Positions 1-8,464 of a stretch of DNA of 64,000 nucleotides are shown piece by piece. Origin of the DNA: Tamlana crocina. Its GTDB lineage: Bacteria; Bacteroidota; Bacteroidia; Flavobacteriales; Flavobacteriaceae. Each line of letters starts with the position of its first letter. The first letter of the stretch is position 1. The DNA is taken from NCBI GenBank assembly GCA_040429635.1, contig CP158972.1:1250001-1314000 (forward strand). The letters are read 5' to 3'. Below the pieces are notes generated by a model, which was not told the origin of the DNA, ran no database searches, and worked only from the letters and a program-made list of their open reading frames with translations. The position numbers and the translations under genes are program-made.

Positions 1-369
1 TTGATTGATGCCATGCAAAATGGAACGCCTTGTATAATGAGTACGATAGCTTCTGAAGGTATGTTCGGGAATCTTCCGGAGAATGGTTTTGTTGAAGACG
101 GCCCCACAACATTTGCCGAAAAGGCCATTCGGCTTTACCAAAATGAATCGCTTTGGAAGTCCAAACAGCAAAACGGATTTGAGGTTATTAACACCCGTTT
201 TGATAAAACAGAGCATCAAAAGAAGCTTTTAGAAGTCATTTCTGAAACAATAAAAGTGCTACCCGAAAAACGCCAAAACAACTTCATTGGGCAAATGTTG
301 CAACACCACTCGTTGCAAAGCACTAAGTTTATGGGGAAATGGATTGAAGAGAAAAACAAAAAATCATAA
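1..369 (+). CDS. Glycosyltransferase, GT4-like C-terminal fragment (cut by window edge)
   Basis: Only the last 122 codons are in the window; the reading frame is open from base 1 and the true start lies upstream. The segment IDAMQNGTPCIMSTIASEG, followed by NGFVEDGPTTFAEKAIRLY, resembles the C-terminal nucleotide-sugar-binding half of GT4/GT1-type (GT-B fold) glycosyltransferases, where a conserved acidic residue and a GTP(V/C)I strand contact the donor. That family transfers sugars to glycans or glycolipids in the cytoplasm. Its acceptor cannot be told from this fragment. It is convergent with the sirtuin gene, 5 bases away. Confidence 0.7.
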   Translation: MIDAMQNGTPCIMSTIASEGMFGNLPENGFVEDGPTTFAEKAIRLYQNESLWKSKQQNGFEVINTRFDKTEHQKKLLEVISETIKVLPEKRQNNFIGQMLQHHSLQSTKFMGKWIEEKNKKS

Positions 370-374
370 TAAGT

Positions 375-1046
375 CTATAGTGATTCTATAGCCTTTTTTA
401 CTCCTGCTGTAGCCGTTTCGGCAATAACAGTTAAATTTTTGTTGCTAGCTATATTGGGTTTGGGGTCAATAAAATATGTTGGGGTGTTTTGAGGGACATA
501 ATGCATCAATCCTGCCGCGGGATATACTTGCATCGAGGTGCCAATAATCATTAAAATATCGGCGGTTTCACAAATCTGCATGGCCTTTTCTATCATGGGG
601 ACTTCTTCCCCAAACCAAACAATGTGCGGACGTAACTGATGGCCTTTTTCACATAGGTCGCCCAAAACGATATCCGTTTTCCATTCTAGAATGTTTTCGG
701 TGTTAAACGTACTGCGTGCTTTTAAAAGTTCGCCGTGCAAGTGCGTCACGTTTGTGCTTCCGGCGCGTTCGTGCAAGTCGTCCACATTTTGGGTGATAAT
801 ACTCACTTTAAAACGCTTTTCAAGTGCAGCCAAATCGAAATGGGCTTGGTTGGGGGCTACTTCAAAAAGCTGTCTTCGGCGTTGGTTGTAAAAATCTAAA
901 ACCAGCTCGGGGTTGGCGGCAAAACCTTCGGGCGTGGCCACTTCCATAACGTCATGGCCTTCCCATAACCCATCCGCATCTCTAAAGGTTTTTATACCGC
1001 TTTCGGCACTCATGCCGGCTCCGGTAAGTACAACTAGGTGTTTCAT
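375..1046 (-). CDS. cobB: NAD-dependent protein deacylase, sirtuin class III (CobB-like)
   Basis: 223 residues, a usual length for a compact bacterial sirtuin. The NAD-binding motif GAGMSAESGI is at residues 9-18, TQNVDDLHERAG at about 85-96, and the catalytic His is in HLHG at about 102-105. YNQR at residues 53-56 fits the YxxR signature that in SIRT5/CobB-type enzymes binds succinyl- or malonyl-lysine, so desuccinylase activity is as likely as deacetylation. There are no paired zinc-binding cysteines, unlike many sirtuins. The protein is probably cytoplasmic and removes acyl groups from lysines using NAD. ATG start; single gene with a 147-base gap to the divergent trmH. Confidence 0.88.
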   Translation of the reverse strand: MKHLVVLTGAGMSAESGIKTFRDADGLWEGHDVMEVATPEGFAANPELVLDFYNQRRRQLFEVAPNQAHFDLAALEKRFKVSIITQNVDDLHERAGSTNVTHLHGELLKARSTFNTENILEWKTDIVLGDLCEKGHQLRPHIVWFGEEVPMIEKAMQICETADILMIIGTSMQVYPAAGLMHYVPQNTPTYFIDPKPNIASNKNLTVIAETATAGVKKAIESL

Positions 1047-1193
1047 TATTTTGTTTTTGTCATTACCACCTTTCGGCTATCGCTCAAGATAAACTTTGGC
1101 GGGAAACTCATCAAATATAAAACTTTTCACCATTGCGAATCGCATTTTTATTAGAACTAGCAGGCAGTCACCGTTTTCTTTTATATTTGAGCC

Positions 1194-1847
1194 ATGATAG
1201 ACATAAACCTTATTGAGCATTTAGAATCCTATTTAACCGAAAACCGGCGCGAACGTTTCAAGAAAGTGCTGGCACAGCGCACAAAACATTTTACGGTCGC
1301 TACCGAAGATGTTTATCAACTGCACAACACCAGTGCTGTTATCCGTAGCTGCGACGTGTTTGGTATCCAGGAGGTGAATATTGTTGAAGAACAAAACACC
1401 AAACGGATTGACCGCGAAATAGCCATGGGAGCACAAAAATGGGTAGATTTAAATCGTTACCATTCAGTGAAAAGTTGCATTGCAGATTTAAAACAAAAAG
1501 GCTATCAAATAGTGGCTACCACACCTCATACCAATGATTGCGTGTTGCATGAATTCGATGTAACCCAAAAATCTTGTTTTTTCTTCGGAAGGGAAACCGA
1601 AGGACTTTCGCAGGAAGTATTGGATGCCGCCGATTGCTATTTAAAAATCCCCATGTCTGGATTTACCGAAAGTTTGAATATCTCGGTTTCGGCCGCTATT
1701 ATTTTGCAACATGTTACCACGAAACTCAAACAAACCGATATCAATTGGCAGCTTTCGGAAACTGAATTGCTTGAAAAACGATTGGATTGGAGCAAAAAAA
1801 CAATTAAAAGTTATGATGAGATTGTGGAGCGGTATCTTAAAAGCTAA
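1194..1847 (+). CDS. trmH: tRNA (guanosine-2'-O-)-methyltransferase, TrmH/SpoU family
   Basis: 217 residues. The three SPOUT-family motifs are visible: NTSAVIRSCDVFGI (residues 45-58), FFGRETEGLS (130-139) and IPMSGFTESLNISVS (152-166), which form the knotted AdoMet site. The likely reaction is 2'-O-methylation of G18 in tRNA. A second SpoU-type RNA substrate cannot be excluded, but the N-terminal extension and lack of a separate L30e-like domain favour TrmH over RlmB. A -7 element TATATTTG ends only 4 bases before the ATG (1182-1189), suggesting a very short or absent leader. It is convergent with the following gene, 5 bases apart. Confidence 0.88.
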   Translation: MIDINLIEHLESYLTENRRERFKKVLAQRTKHFTVATEDVYQLHNTSAVIRSCDVFGIQEVNIVEEQNTKRIDREIAMGAQKWVDLNRYHSVKSCIADLKQKGYQIVATTPHTNDCVLHEFDVTQKSCFFFGRETEGLSQEVLDAADCYLKIPMSGFTESLNISVSAAIILQHVTTKLKQTDINWQLSETELLEKRLDWSKKTIKSYDEIVERYLKS

Positions 1848-1852
1848 TCTTT

Positions 1853-2593
1853 TTATTTTTCGTATTCCGAAATAATCTTCGCAAATTCACTGCTGCATTT
1901 TATAAGCGTATCAAGTAAAATTACACTGTTCGTTTCCAAAAGAAGCGTGTTGTCAATCTGTTTGTTGTCGCAATAATAAAAAAATAAGAACCTGTATTGT
2001 TTGGGTACTTTTAAATCGTTTACCAAAAGGTTTTCGGTAAAGAAATCACTATTTGAAAATAACGAATCCAACGATTTGTAATTTATAGGTTTGCTTTTGG
2101 GAGCTTTATTCTTTTTGCCTTTAAACAGTAAATTTTTTATTAGACCAGCTATTTCAATGAAATCTAAGTTGCCACTTTGTGGGCTGTATAAATGCGGATT
2201 GTTTTTAATGTCGTTGGCAATTTGCAAACCAAGATCGGCCGAATATTGACCCGATTGGAATGCTTTTTCCTTGATTCTTTCCGAAAGAAGGACTTCGTCA
2301 AGGTTATTTACTATTTTTTTTAATTCAAAAACTACAATGTGGTTAAAATGGTTTTGGGTAACTACAACGAGCTTTTCTTCATGAAAAAGTGATGAAAATA
2401 CTAACGAATCGTTTACGCTAGCTTTTATAGAAAAATCTCCTGACTCGTTGCTATTAGTAGTTTCATTTATATTTTTATTATAAATTTTTGCGCCCTTTAC
2501 GGTGGTTTCGGCATCATATATTTTCCCCGTTACATTTTGCGAAATGGCTATAAGCGGTAAAATGAAAAGTAAAAAAAGTATTGATTTCGGCAT
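1853..2593 (-). CDS. Secreted protein with carboxypeptidase-regulatory-like domain
   Basis: 246 residues with an N-terminal signal peptide (hydrophobic residues 4-17, cleavage near AISQ). Residues about 20-95 (NVTGKIYDAETTVKGAKIYN... FSIKASVNDSLVFSS) fit the CarboxypepD_reg-like beta-sandwich common on Bacteroidota envelope proteins. The rest (KEKAFQSGQYSADLGLQIAND and onward) has no motif I recognise. Probably periplasmic or surface-exposed; function unknown. It shares the architecture of the 257-residue protein at 3180-3953 but clear end-to-end identity is not visible, so the two are at most distant paralogues. Confidence 0.75.
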   Translation of the reverse strand: MPKSILFLLFILPLIAISQNVTGKIYDAETTVKGAKIYNKNINETTNSNESGDFSIKASVNDSLVFSSLFHEEKLVVVTQNHFNHIVVFELKKIVNNLDEVLLSERIKEKAFQSGQYSADLGLQIANDIKNNPHLYSPQSGNLDFIEIAGLIKNLLFKGKKNKAPKSKPINYKSLDSLFSNSDFFTENLLVNDLKVPKQYRFLFFYYCDNKQIDNTLLLETNSVILLDTLIKCSSEFAKIISEYEK

Positions 2594-2763
2594 TTAACGA
2601 GATTGAAAATTCTGAATTCCGACTTTAATTTATGGTTTTCTTGTACACCGTAATTTTGTTTTATAATAGTTTAACGTTTCATTTAAAAAAGTTTAAGAGC
2701 AGCTGGCGTTAATTTCGTATTTTAAAGGTGTTTTTAAAAAATATTTAAAAATGAAAAAAAAAC

Positions 2764-3126
2764 ATGGTAGGGTGGTTCGAAATTCCGGTTAGTGATATGG
2801 GGCGAGCCAAAGCATTTTACGAAGCGGTTTTTAAAGTGAAAATAGAAATTCACGATTTTGCTGGGATGCTTATGGGGTGGTTTCCGTTTAGTGAAGGCAA
2901 GGAAGGTGCCGCCGGAACTTTGATAAAACAGGAAACTTACATTCCAAGCCAAGAGGGAACTTTGGTGTATTTTATGAGTGACGATGTGCAAATTGAATTG
3001 GACCGTATTGAAGCTGCTGGCGGAAAAATTTATCAACCAAAAACAGAAATTTCACCCGAGTACGGTTTTATGGCCGTGTTTATAGATACCGAAGGGAATA
3101 GGGTGGCATTGCATTCTAAAAAATAA
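2764..3126 (+). CDS. VOC family (glyoxalase/bleomycin-resistance-like) protein
   Basis: 120 residues, the normal size of a single-repeat-pair VOC protein. It opens with the standard FEIPVSDMGRAKAFYEAVF pattern and closes with PEYGFMAVFIDTEGNRVALHS, the usual final beta-strands; these are the two beta-alpha-beta-beta-beta modules. Members bind a metal and act on small molecules, or serve as lactoylglutathione-lyase-like or resistance proteins; the substrate is not predictable here. ATG at 2764 is chosen because it gives the canonical N-terminus; the ATG at 2751 is out of frame. There is no strong ribosome-binding site, only an A-rich leader, as is usual in this phylum. Confidence 0.85.
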   Translation: MVGWFEIPVSDMGRAKAFYEAVFKVKIEIHDFAGMLMGWFPFSEGKEGAAGTLIKQETYIPSQEGTLVYFMSDDVQIELDRIEAAGGKIYQPKTEISPEYGFMAVFIDTEGNRVALHSKK

Positions 3127-3179
3127 AAAAGCAATCCTCAATAGGATTCCTTTTCAATATTAAATACCGTTTAATTTAT

Positions 3180-3953
3180 CTATAATCTACGGCTACGGCT
3201 CAATAACTTGTATTCTTCGTAGCAACCACTAATGGCATCAAGTATTTGCAAATCGTTGGCGGTTTGTATAAAGCCTTTCGAGTAGTTGCACTGGCTCACA
3301 ATTTCATCCAAATCAACACGGTCAACATTCAGCAATACCATAAGCATTTCCCTGTCAAAACGCGACGCCAATAAATTCCGGATTTCGTCGTCTTCCTTCA
3401 TTTTTTTCAGCTTACGCAGTTCGTTGGGTTTTTTTCCGAACATGCGGTGCAGAAAATCGGCCGGGTTGAAAATAGAACCGATCACTTTGGTCAACCCTGA
3501 CTTTTTGCTGGCTTCGTAACCCGTACCTTCCAAACCGGAAATACTGTAACGGTAATTGTTGTTGATGTCTGGCACTTGTTTGATGTCCACTTCCAAATAG
3601 CCCGTAAGTTTCAATTGGTTAACAACCACTTCTTCCAAAGCCAAAGCGAGTTCGGTCAATTCAATTTTTGAGCTTCCAAACTTCAGCCAGTCGTTGGTAA
3701 CACGCACTTTTATCGATTTAAAACCTAAAAAGGAAAAGTGTAGCGTATCGTTCGCTTTCGCGGAAATTTGAAACTCACCCTTGCTGTTGGTTGTGGTTCC
3801 GATAACTTGATTGAGGTTAACAATATGAACGTTTTCCAAAGGTTTGTCGTCCGAAGCATTGATAACAACACCCAATACTTTTTCTGCTTGCTCTTGGGCC
3901 ATACCCACCGAGCAAACCATTAAAAATGCAAAAAGTATTAGGTAGTTCTTCAT
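3180..3953 (-). CDS. Secreted protein with carboxypeptidase-regulatory-like domain
   Basis: 257 residues from the ATG at 3953; an upstream in-frame extension of nine codons exists but the signal peptide (MKNYLILFAFLMVCSVGMAQ) begins here. Residues about 25-110 (VLGVVINASDDKPLENVHIVN... TLHFSFLGFKSIKV) are a clear CarboxypepD_reg-like domain, the same fold found at the N-terminus of SusC-type receptors. The C-terminal half, with FNPADFLHRMFGKKPNELRKLKKMKEDDE-type sequence and FDREMLMVLL, resembles other flavobacterial secreted proteins of unknown role. Probably periplasmic. No operon partner is evident; the DEAD-box helicase ends about 100 bases upstream on the same strand. Confidence 0.78.
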   Translation of the reverse strand: MKNYLILFAFLMVCSVGMAQEQAEKVLGVVINASDDKPLENVHIVNLNQVIGTTTNSKGEFQISAKANDTLHFSFLGFKSIKVRVTNDWLKFGSSKIELTELALALEEVVVNQLKLTGYLEVDIKQVPDINNNYRYSISGLEGTGYEASKKSGLTKVIGSIFNPADFLHRMFGKKPNELRKLKKMKEDDEIRNLLASRFDREMLMVLLNVDRVDLDEIVSQCNYSKGFIQTANDLQILDAISGCYEEYKLLSRSRRL

Positions 3954-4054
3954 GATTTGATAAAATGCTAATTTAAGCATAAAAGTACTAAAGAAAATTT
4001 TAGCCGTACTTTTATGCTTTTATTTTGACTAAAAATTAACAAATGGGTTTAAAA

Positions 4055-5824
4055 TTAACGTCTGGAACGTCTTGGCCTTGAGCTCGCGAATTCACTGTTG
4101 CCGGAGCGTCTTGGTTTGGCTTTGCCTTCTGAACGGCGCTTTCCATTTTTGCTACCGAATGATTTTTCTCCATTTCGGCGTTTGCCGCCCTTTTTGCCAT
4201 CGCGTCTCCTGCCGCCACCGCCGCCACGGTTTTCTGAAACTTCAACGTTTACAAAACGGCCGTCGTGCTTAAAGTCGGTGAAATGCGCCAACACTTTTTC
4301 GCGCAATTCGTTTTCGGTGTTAAAAAATGAAAAGCTGTCTTTGGTTTCTACTTTAAAGACATCGTCGCGACCCAAATCCAATTGCTCCCTTAAGAAATCT
4401 TTTAAGCTCATCCAATCGTAGCCGTCTTTTCCGCCCACGTTAATGAAATAACGGGTAGAACCGTTTGAGCTTCCTTGGCGTTCACCATCGTTGGTACCGC
4501 CCGAAACATTTAAATCCTGGGCTTTGTTATAATAGTTGAAGAAGCGTGTAAATTCAACCGAAAACAGTTTTTTAATCAATTCATCTTTTGAAGTGTCTTC
4601 AAACAATTGGTTGATGCTCGACAAATACTTATCTATTTCGTGGTTGATTTCGGTGTTGTGGATTTTATTGGCAAGCGACATCAATTGCACTTCGCAAATT
4701 TCCATACCATTCGGGATGTCCTTTTTCTCGAACTGACGTTTAATGATGCGCTCGATACTCTTTATTTTGCGCACCTCACTTTTTGATACAATCACCATCG
4801 AAACACCTGTTTTTCCGGCACGACCGGTACGCCCAGAACGGTGGGTGTAGGTTTCAATCTCGTCTGGTAATTGGTAGTTTATTACGTGGGTAACGTCGTC
4901 CACATCAATACCACGGGCGGCTACATCGGTAGCTACCAACATTTGTATTTGGTTTTTACGGAAAGCGTTCATCACCAAATCGCGTTGGTTTTGGCTTAAA
5001 TCACCGTGTAAAGCTCCTGCGTTGTAACCATCTTCAATCAGTTTTTCGGCTACCTTTTGGGTGTCGCGTTTTGTTCTACAGAACACTACCGAAAAAATAT
5101 CGGGGTTTGCATCGGCCAATCGTTTTAGGGCTTGGTAGCGGTCGCGCGCATTAACCAAATAATATTCGTGCGATACGTTTGTGGTACTTTCGTTTTTTCT
5201 TCCAACGGTAATTTCGTTGGGGTTGTGCATAAAGTTTTTGGCAATGGCCGCCACTTCTTTTGGCATGGTAGCCGAAAACAACCAGGTGCTTTTTTCTGCT
5301 GGAGTGTGTGATAAAATATCGGTAATATCCTCCTTAAAGCCCATGTTCAGCATCTCATCGGCTTCATCTAAAACAGAATATTCGATTTTAGAAATATCGA
5401 CCAATCGACGATTGATCATATCTTTCATTCGGCCTGGAGTTGCCACAATTATTTGTGCGCCACGTTTCACTTCCCTGGCTTGTTCGGTAATGCTGGCACC
5501 ACCGTAAACGGCCACAACGTTCAATCCTTTACAGTATTTACCGTAAAGTTTCATTTCGTTGGCGATTTGTAAACATAGCTCGCGGGTTGGTGATAAAATC
5601 AGCCCTTGTGTAGTGCGGCTATTTATATCTATTTTTTGCAGCATCGGGAAACCAAATGCAGCGGTTTTTCCGGTGCCAGTTTGTGCCAAGGCTACTAAAT
5701 CTTCTTCTGAATCCAATAAAAGCGGAATGGCTTTTTCTTGTACTTCGCTGGGGGTTTCAAAGCCTAAATCGGTTATGGCTTGCAATAGGTTGTCACTAAG
5801 ACCTAAATCTTGAAATGTGCTCAT
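4055..5824 (-). CDS. deaD: DEAD-box ATP-dependent RNA helicase (DeaD/CsdA type)
   Basis: 589 residues. Q motif near residues 5-30, Walker A AQTGTGKT (47-54), DEAD box in VLDEADEM (about 151-158), SAT, and HRSGRTGRAG in the second RecA domain. A DbpA-like RNA-binding domain follows (about 460-545, from RYFINVGGKDGYDW), then a basic Gly/Arg-rich tail rich in GRRRDGKKGGKRRNG-type sequence. This order matches DeaD/CsdA, which unwinds RNA during ribosome assembly and mRNA turnover, especially in the cold. A 5' leader of roughly 125 bases with two hairpins precedes the ATG, as is common for cold-inducible helicases. Confidence 0.9.
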   Translation of the reverse strand: MSTFQDLGLSDNLLQAITDLGFETPSEVQEKAIPLLLDSEEDLVALAQTGTGKTAAFGFPMLQKIDINSRTTQGLILSPTRELCLQIANEMKLYGKYCKGLNVVAVYGGASITEQAREVKRGAQIIVATPGRMKDMINRRLVDISKIEYSVLDEADEMLNMGFKEDITDILSHTPAEKSTWLFSATMPKEVAAIAKNFMHNPNEITVGRKNESTTNVSHEYYLVNARDRYQALKRLADANPDIFSVVFCRTKRDTQKVAEKLIEDGYNAGALHGDLSQNQRDLVMNAFRKNQIQMLVATDVAARGIDVDDVTHVINYQLPDEIETYTHRSGRTGRAGKTGVSMVIVSKSEVRKIKSIERIIKRQFEKKDIPNGMEICEVQLMSLANKIHNTEINHEIDKYLSSINQLFEDTSKDELIKKLFSVEFTRFFNYYNKAQDLNVSGGTNDGERQGSSNGSTRYFINVGGKDGYDWMSLKDFLREQLDLGRDDVFKVETKDSFSFFNTENELREKVLAHFTDFKHDGRFVNVEVSENRGGGGGRRRDGKKGGKRRNGEKSFGSKNGKRRSEGKAKPRRSGNSEFASSRPRRSRR

Positions 5825-5961
5825 TTTTAAGTAAGTATTCGATTATGTTATGTAGTGTTACATAAGAAGTGAATCGACATACTTAAACCTAAACTTCCAG
5901 TAACACATCCTCACCCTGAGGAATATAAACCCAATCTTTTGAGTTTCAGTCGGCAAAGATA
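5825..5961 (-). promoter_or_regulatory. Promoter and structured 5' leader of the DEAD-box helicase gene
   Basis: On the minus strand a -7 element TATCTTTG lies at 5954-5961, giving a predicted leader of about 120-125 bases before the ATG at 5824. The leader can form two perfect hairpins: 5909-5921 (CCTCA-CCC-TGAGG) and 5848-5865 (TTATGTA-GTGT-TACATAA), the second ending about 23 bases from the start codon. Long structured leaders on deaD/csdA-type genes are often involved in cold or autoregulation; that role is inferred here. No convincing -33 TTG was found at the ideal distance. Confidence 0.5.
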
Positions 5962-5982
5962 GTCTTTTATTTGGCAATAGCA

Positions 5983-6879
5983 CTATTTTATGATTTTCTT
6001 GTGAATCAAGGCAAGTACTTCGTTTAAAATGGGGTTTTGGTTGTCTTTGTTCCAAACGGCTGAAAGCACGGTACGTTGCCTGATTTTGTGGAGTTCAATA
6101 AACTTTATGTTTGGGTGGTTTTCTATTTGAAGCGATTTCGGTACGATGGACACCCCAAAATTATTTTCCACCAATTTATAGATGGAACCCGCATGAATAG
6201 TATTGTGGCTAATCAATGGCGTGAAACCACTATCGTCAAAAATTTCCATGACTTTTTCGTAGTAAGATGAGCTGTATTCGGCATCAAACAAGATGAAATG
6301 TTCGGTTTTGAATTGCGATAGATTTTTAAAATTGGAATGATCAATAGGATGCTTTTCGGGCAACACCAAACAAAAAGGCTCTTTTAAAACGGCTTTTGTT
6401 TTGAGGCCTCTCGGCACGCGTTCCAAACGCACAAAACCAATGTCGATATCCTGCGAAAGCAAGCCTTCGACCTGTTTGTTGTTTTCCATTTCCTTTAAGC
6501 TGAACAAAATATTGGGATGGTTTTGGGTGAATTTCAACAGTAAATCGGGAATGATTCTTTGCATGGCTGAACCTACGTAACCAAAATTCAACTTGCCGTC
6601 TTTTCCAGTGTCGAGCAGTTTGGCGTGGTTTAAAATGGTATTTAGGTTGTTTAGATTTTTGGTAAGCTCGGTTTTAAGGTAAGCTCCGGCAGGCGTCAAT
6701 TTTACTTGTCTATTGTGTCTATTAAAAAGGGTAATGCCCAAGTGGCTTTCCATGTCTTTAATCTGTCGGCTTAGCCCTGGTTGTGAGATAAACAGTTTAT
6801 CGGCCGCTTTTCTAAAATGCAATTCGTTGGCAACGGCCAAAAAATAGGTAATATGCCTTAATTCTAATTGATAATCCAT
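5983..6879 (-). CDS. LysR family transcriptional regulator, likely regulator of the hut operon
   Basis: 298 residues, the standard LysR length. The N-terminal winged helix (MDYQLELRHITYFLAVANELHFRKAADKLFISQPGLSRQIKDME) is canonical; the rest is the periplasmic-binding-protein-like effector domain (about 90-290). The gene is divergent from hutH with 62 bases between starts. That gap holds a TTATCAA-N5-TTGATAA palindrome overlapping the hutH promoter, so this protein probably controls histidine degradation and itself. The effector is unknown; by analogy with other hut systems, urocanate is a candidate. Hut regulators are more often HutC (GntR) or HutP, so a LysR here is less usual. Confidence 0.88.
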   Translation of the reverse strand: MDYQLELRHITYFLAVANELHFRKAADKLFISQPGLSRQIKDMESHLGITLFNRHNRQVKLTPAGAYLKTELTKNLNNLNTILNHAKLLDTGKDGKLNFGYVGSAMQRIIPDLLLKFTQNHPNILFSLKEMENNKQVEGLLSQDIDIGFVRLERVPRGLKTKAVLKEPFCLVLPEKHPIDHSNFKNLSQFKTEHFILFDAEYSSSYYEKVMEIFDDSGFTPLISHNTIHAGSIYKLVENNFGVSIVPKSLQIENHPNIKFIELHKIRQRTVLSAVWNKDNQNPILNEVLALIHKKIIK

Positions 6880-6909
6880 AGTTATTAATTCTGAATAAAA
6901 ATAGTATTA

Positions 6910-6937
6910 TTGGTTATCAAATTTATTGATAATTTTG
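6910..6937 (+). promoter_or_regulatory. hutH promoter with overlapping LysR-type palindromic operator
   Basis: TTG at 6910-6912 and TAATTTTG at 6930-6937 are separated by exactly 17 bases, an excellent fit to the Bacteroidota TTG-N17-TAnnTTTG promoter. Between and over these lies the inverted repeat TTATCAA (6914-6920), 5 bases, TTGATAA (6926-6932), of the kind bound by LysR regulators. The -7 element ends 4 bases before the hutH ATG, so the mRNA would be leaderless or nearly so. On the other strand TAAATTTG within the palindrome could serve as the -7 element of the LysR gene. Confidence 0.65.
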
Positions 6938-6941
6938 TAAT

Positions 6942-8456
6942 ATGAGCGAAAGAATTAAAAATCAGGCGTTTGTTTACGGCGTTGACCAGTTGACGGTTGG
7001 TAAAGTTATGGCTATAGCCAATGGAAAAATGCAGGCCAAGCTAAGCGATTATGCCATTTCAAAAATAAACGATAGCCGCGCGAAGGTTGAAAAAATGACC
7101 AATTCGCCCAAGGCGATTTATGGCATAAATACTGGCTTTGGGCCGTTATGCGATGTTAAGATTTCACCCAAGGAAACGGGGCTGTTGCAAAAGAATTTAT
7201 TGCTCACACATGCCGTTGGCGTAGGGAAACCCATTTCAAAGGAACTGAGCAAAATCATGATGATTTGCAAAGTACATGCCTTGTGTCGTGGGTTTTCAGG
7301 CATTCGTTTGGAGGTGGTCGAGCGCATTATTTATTTTGTAGAAAACGATTTGTTGCCCGTGGTGCCCGAGCAAGGTTCGGTTGGTGCTTCGGGCGATTTA
7401 GCGCCATTAGCACATTTATTTTTGCCTTTAATTGGCGAAGGCGAATTTTGGGTAGGTAGTGAAATAGTGCCTGCTCGTCGGGTTTTAAAAACCTTTGATT
7501 TAGAGCCACTTCAATTGGCCGCCAAAGAGGGATTGGCCCTTATAAATGGCACCCAGTTTATTTTGACGCATGCCATAACCGGATTGTGCAAAATGAAATA
7601 TTTGCTCGATTTGGCCGATGTTGCTGGGGCCATGAGTTTGGAAGGCTACCAAGGTAGTGAGTCGCCGTTTAAGGAATTGTTGCATAGTCTCCGTCCGTTT
7701 AAGGGTAGCTTAGAGGTCGCCGAGCGTATGCGCATGTTGTTCAAGGACTCCAAAAATATAAAGTCGCACGAAAATTGTGAACGGGTGCAAGACCCTTATT
7801 CCATGCGTTGCATACCGCAAGTACATGGGGCATCCAGAAATGCTTATTATCATTTAAAGGAGTTGACAACCGTTGAAATGAATTCGGTAACCGATAACCC
7901 CATTGTGTTGAGCGACACCGAAGCTATTTCGGGCGGCAATTTCCACGGGCAACCGTTGGCCATGGCGCTCGATTATACAACTCTGGCAGCTTCCGAATTG
8001 GGAAATATTTCAGACAGACGTTGCTATTTGCTCCTCGAGGGCAAATACGGATTGCCACGATTACTCACTTCCAGTGGCGGGTTGAATTCAGGATTTATGA
8101 TTCCGCAGTACACGACTGCAGCTTTGGTTTCAGAAAATAAGTCTTTGTGTTTTCCCGCTTCCGCTGATAGCATTCCAACGTCATTAGGGCAGGAAGACCA
8201 CGTGTCTATGGGGAGTATTTCCTGTAGAAAATTCAATCAAGTTTTAGGAAATATTGAAAAAATATTGGCGATAGAATTGATGTACGCCGCTCAGTCCATG
8301 GAATTTAGGCGTCCCAATACGTTTTCGTTGATTTTGGAACAGAATTTTAAAATTGTAAGAAGCAAAGTGGCCAAATTGGAGGACGATAGAATTTTAAAAG
8401 ACGATATAAACGCACTGGTTGGGTTGGTTGAAAACCGAAAATTTGTAGTAAAATAA
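6942..8456 (+). CDS. hutH: Histidine ammonia-lyase
   Basis: 504 residues, normal for HutH. It catalyses the first step of histidine degradation, non-oxidative deamination of L-histidine to trans-urocanate and ammonia, in the cytoplasm. The electrophilic MIO cofactor arises from the Ala149-Ser150-Gly151 triad inside GSVGASGDLAPLAH. YGINTGFGPL (60-69) and QEDHVSMGS near residue 415 are further family signatures. ATG at 6942 places FVYGVDQLTV, the usual N-terminal strand, about ten residues in. It is first gene of hutH-hutU-hutI, with 8 bases to hutU. Confidence 0.97.
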   Translation: MSERIKNQAFVYGVDQLTVGKVMAIANGKMQAKLSDYAISKINDSRAKVEKMTNSPKAIYGINTGFGPLCDVKISPKETGLLQKNLLLTHAVGVGKPISKELSKIMMICKVHALCRGFSGIRLEVVERIIYFVENDLLPVVPEQGSVGASGDLAPLAHLFLPLIGEGEFWVGSEIVPARRVLKTFDLEPLQLAAKEGLALINGTQFILTHAITGLCKMKYLLDLADVAGAMSLEGYQGSESPFKELLHSLRPFKGSLEVAERMRMLFKDSKNIKSHENCERVQDPYSMRCIPQVHGASRNAYYHLKELTTVEMNSVTDNPIVLSDTEAISGGNFHGQPLAMALDYTTLAASELGNISDRRCYLLLEGKYGLPRLLTSSGGLNSGFMIPQYTTAALVSENKSLCFPASADSIPTSLGQEDHVSMGSISCRKFNQVLGNIEKILAIELMYAAQSMEFRRPNTFSLILEQNFKIVRSKVAKLEDDRILKDDINALVGLVENRKFVVK

Positions 8457-8464
8457 ATGAGCGA

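Noticed and set aside
1047-1193. Repeat fragment TTTCGGCTATCGCTCAAGATAAACTT near 1070
   Set aside because: Looks like a piece of a dispersed element but no second copy in the window confirms it.
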